From the NCBI GenBank assembly GCA_018436855.1, contig JAHDKO010000142.1, forward strand, positions 1 through 35,390: a stretch of 35,390 nt of DNA, written 5' to 3'. The notes beneath the pieces were generated by a model. That model ran no database searches and was not told the DNA's origin. It saw nothing but the letters and a program-made list of their open reading frames with translations. Below, one piece after another: positions 34,183 through 35,390 of the stretch; the stretch's first letter is position 1; every line of letters starts with the position of its first letter. Source of the stretch: Deltaproteobacteria bacterium. Lineage in GTDB: Bacteria > Desulfobacterota > Desulfomonilia > UBA1062. The position numbers and the translations under genes were made by a program.

Positions 34183-35160
34183 ATGGACATCCTGATCGTC
34201 AAACTCGGTGCCTTGGGAGACGTGGTGAACACCCTGCCGCTGGCAATCAGGCTCAAGTCCCATTTCAACGCGCGCATTCACTGGATCACGGAGCCGCTGA
34301 GCCTTCCGCTGCTCTCCCGGCACCCCCAGGTGGACCGCACGATCCTCCTGGACCGCTCGTCCCTGCGCAGCTCCCTCTGCGAGGTGATGAGAGAGATCAG
34401 GGGCCTGCGCTTCGATGTGGCCCTGGACCTCCAGAGGATCGTCAAATCCGCCCTCCTGTGCATGGCCGCCTCTGCCGACAGGCGCGTGGGCTTCGACCGC
34501 AGGCGGTGCAAGGAGATGACCTGGATCATGCCCTTCGAGCGCATCGCGCCTGCCGATCCGTCCGCGCACATGGTGGAACAGTACCTGGAGTTTGCCCGGC
34601 ACCTGGGCGCCGGGGGCGCTGAGGTGAAGTGGAATGTCCCGGAAGGGGAAATTCCGCCCGGAGGCCTCCCCGAAGACTACATCGTGCTGAACATCGGCGC
34701 CACCAAGCCCGCCAACCGCTGGAGCCCGGAGGGGTTCGCCCGGCTGGCGCAGCTCGTGACGAACCGCCACCACCTGCCGTGCGTGCTCACGGGCGGGCGG
34801 GAGGACATGCCGGCGGCGGCGCGGATCACGGCCCTGGCGGCAGGGTCTGCGATCGACCTGGTGGGAAAGACGACCATTCCCCAGCTCACCGGCGTGCTCT
34901 TCAGCGCACAGGCCGTGGTGAGCTGCGACACCGGTCCCATGCATCTGGCGGTTGCTCTGGGCAAGGATGTGGTCGCGCTCTTCGGCCCCGCAGACCCGGG
35001 GCGGACAGGCCCCTACCGCGGTCAGGTGGTCCGCGCGTCCCTGCCGTGCGCGCCCTGCAACCGGAGGACCTGCGAGAACCCGGTGTGCATGCAGTCCATC
35101 ACGCCCGAGGATGTGCTGGAGAAGATCGACCGTGTCCTTCAGCCCGGCCGGGCCGTCTAA
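34183..35160 (+). CDS. Heptosyltransferase-type glycosyltransferase (family 9)
   Basis: The protein is about 325 residues and has the GT9 pattern: DILIVKLGALGDVVNTLPL at the N-terminus, WITEPLSLPLL, RRVGFDRRR, LNIGATKPANRWSPEGFARL and the signature CDTGPMHLAVALGKDVVALFGPADPGRTGPY. A cysteine-rich CAPCNRRTCENPVCMQSI segment, also typical of the family, follows. The substrate is probably ADP-heptose for lipopolysaccharide core. The ATG at 34183 gives the normal family start. A GTG six bases earlier is the alternative. It is divergent from the GT2-kinase fusion. Confidence 0.92.
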   Translation: MDILIVKLGALGDVVNTLPLAIRLKSHFNARIHWITEPLSLPLLSRHPQVDRTILLDRSSLRSSLCEVMREIRGLRFDVALDLQRIVKSALLCMAASADRRVGFDRRRCKEMTWIMPFERIAPADPSAHMVEQYLEFARHLGAGGAEVKWNVPEGEIPPGGLPEDYIVLNIGATKPANRWSPEGFARLAQLVTNRHHLPCVLTGGREDMPAAARITALAAGSAIDLVGKTTIPQLTGVLFSAQAVVSCDTGPMHLAVALGKDVVALFGPADPGRTGPYRGQVVRASLPCAPCNRRTCENPVCMQSITPEDVLEKIDRVLQPGRAV

Positions 35161-35185
35161 TACTCTCTCTACAAGTGGTAATCAG

Positions 35186-35227
35186 TCATGGGGGTCATAT
35201 CATGGGGGACACACATCATGGGGGTCA
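35186..35227. repeat. Three short TCATGGGGGTCA-type direct repeats
   Basis: TCATGGGGG followed by TCA or AC occurs at 35186-35197, 35200-35210 and 35216-35227, and the last copy runs into a long hairpin. Guanine-rich direct repeats next to such a hairpin are typical of REP/RAYT-type elements. No transposase gene is seen within the window. Confidence 0.7.
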
Positions 35228-35271
35228 GGCCTCAACATATGACATTGGAAATGTCATATGTTGACGGCCTG
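35226..35271. repeat. Long near-perfect hairpin, REP-like element
   Basis: The left arm (35226-35246) pairs with 35250-35264 plus 35266-35271. This gives 21 base pairs with a three-base loop (GGA) and one bulged C at 35265. The stem has a GC-rich base (CAGGCC) and an AT-rich upper part. It lies after the stop of the GT9 gene, so it could also stabilise or end that transcript, but it has no T-run. Its form resembles REP elements mobilised by RAYT (IS200/IS605-like tyrosine) transposases. Confidence 0.8.
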
Positions 35272-35280
35272 TTGCCCAAA

Positions 35281-35390
35281 CACTTTTAAGGCATAGCAAT
35301 TGACTGAATAACAATCCTGAAGACATCTGGTATTATCTTGCAATCAGAGTAGTTAATAAGTTGTAATAATTGGCAATATATGCCATTATA
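35281..35390. other. AT-rich non-coding tail
   Basis: The last 110 bases are clearly AT-rich against the GC-rich rest of the window, and no gene is seen. A short palindrome TGGCA-ATATA-TGCCA lies at 35371-35385. It may be the promoter region of a gene beyond the window or the edge of an acquired segment. Confidence 0.5.

Overview
The window is a GC-rich chromosomal segment from a Gram-negative bacterium. It carries a complete rod-shape operon (mreB-mreC-mreD-mrdA-rodA), a heptosyltransferase-type GT9 gene, and a large exopolysaccharide and exosortase locus. The gene set and gene style (EpsI/exosortase with a PEP-CTERM protein, a NusG-domain-II protein, a fused receiver-PP2C-kinase regulator, a REP-like hairpin) suggest a member of the old Deltaproteobacteria (Desulfobacterota). 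That placement is an inference from gene content, not a phylogeny.

Layout. Positions 84-5290 (+): the elongasome operon, with overlapping genes, closed by a strong bidirectional terminator near 5485-5503. Positions 5552-11875 (-): a PEP-CTERM protein, a TPR protein, an exosortase, a small membrane protein, an EpsI-like protein and a WecG/TagA glycosyltransferase fused to two STAS domains. Positions 12059-20373 (-): a tightly coupled polysaccharide operon of Wzx flippase, hexapeptide acyltransferase, GT4, three GT2 enzymes and an asparagine-synthetase-like protein that lacks the glutaminase cysteine. Positions 20505-22091 (+): a secreted clan GH-A-like protein. Positions 22225-28302 (-): an initiating phosphoglycosyl transferase (PGT), a nucleotidyltransferase/beta-helix/PGT-like fusion, a Wzc-like co-polymerase with a degenerate P-loop, and an O-antigen ligase/polymerase-like membrane protein. 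Positions 28452-30472 (-): a receiver-PP2C-HATPase regulator followed by a stand-alone STAS protein. Positions 30743-34063: an MBL-fold hydrolase, a NusG-II protein and a GT2 fused to a WaaP-like kinase. Positions 34183-35160 (+): a GT9 heptosyltransferase. The right end holds GGGGGTCA-type repeats, a long near-perfect hairpin and an AT-rich tail.

How the genes may work together. The intact PGT would load the first sugar phosphate on undecaprenyl phosphate. The GT2, GT4 and WecG-type enzymes would extend it, the acyltransferase and amidotransferase-like protein would decorate it, Wzx would flip it, and the ligase/polymerase with the Wzc-like protein would polymerise it. The exosortase module would process the PEP-CTERM protein in the envelope. 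The regulator and STAS pair has the parts of a partner-switching module (phosphatase, kinase, antagonist), like SypE/SypA of Vibrio fischeri. The STAS tail on the WecG-type enzyme raises the possibility that partner switching acts directly on a glycosyltransferase. This is the most novel idea in the window and it is inference.

No tRNA, rRNA, CRISPR array or intact insertion sequence was recognised. No stretch longer than about 300 bases lacks a gene.
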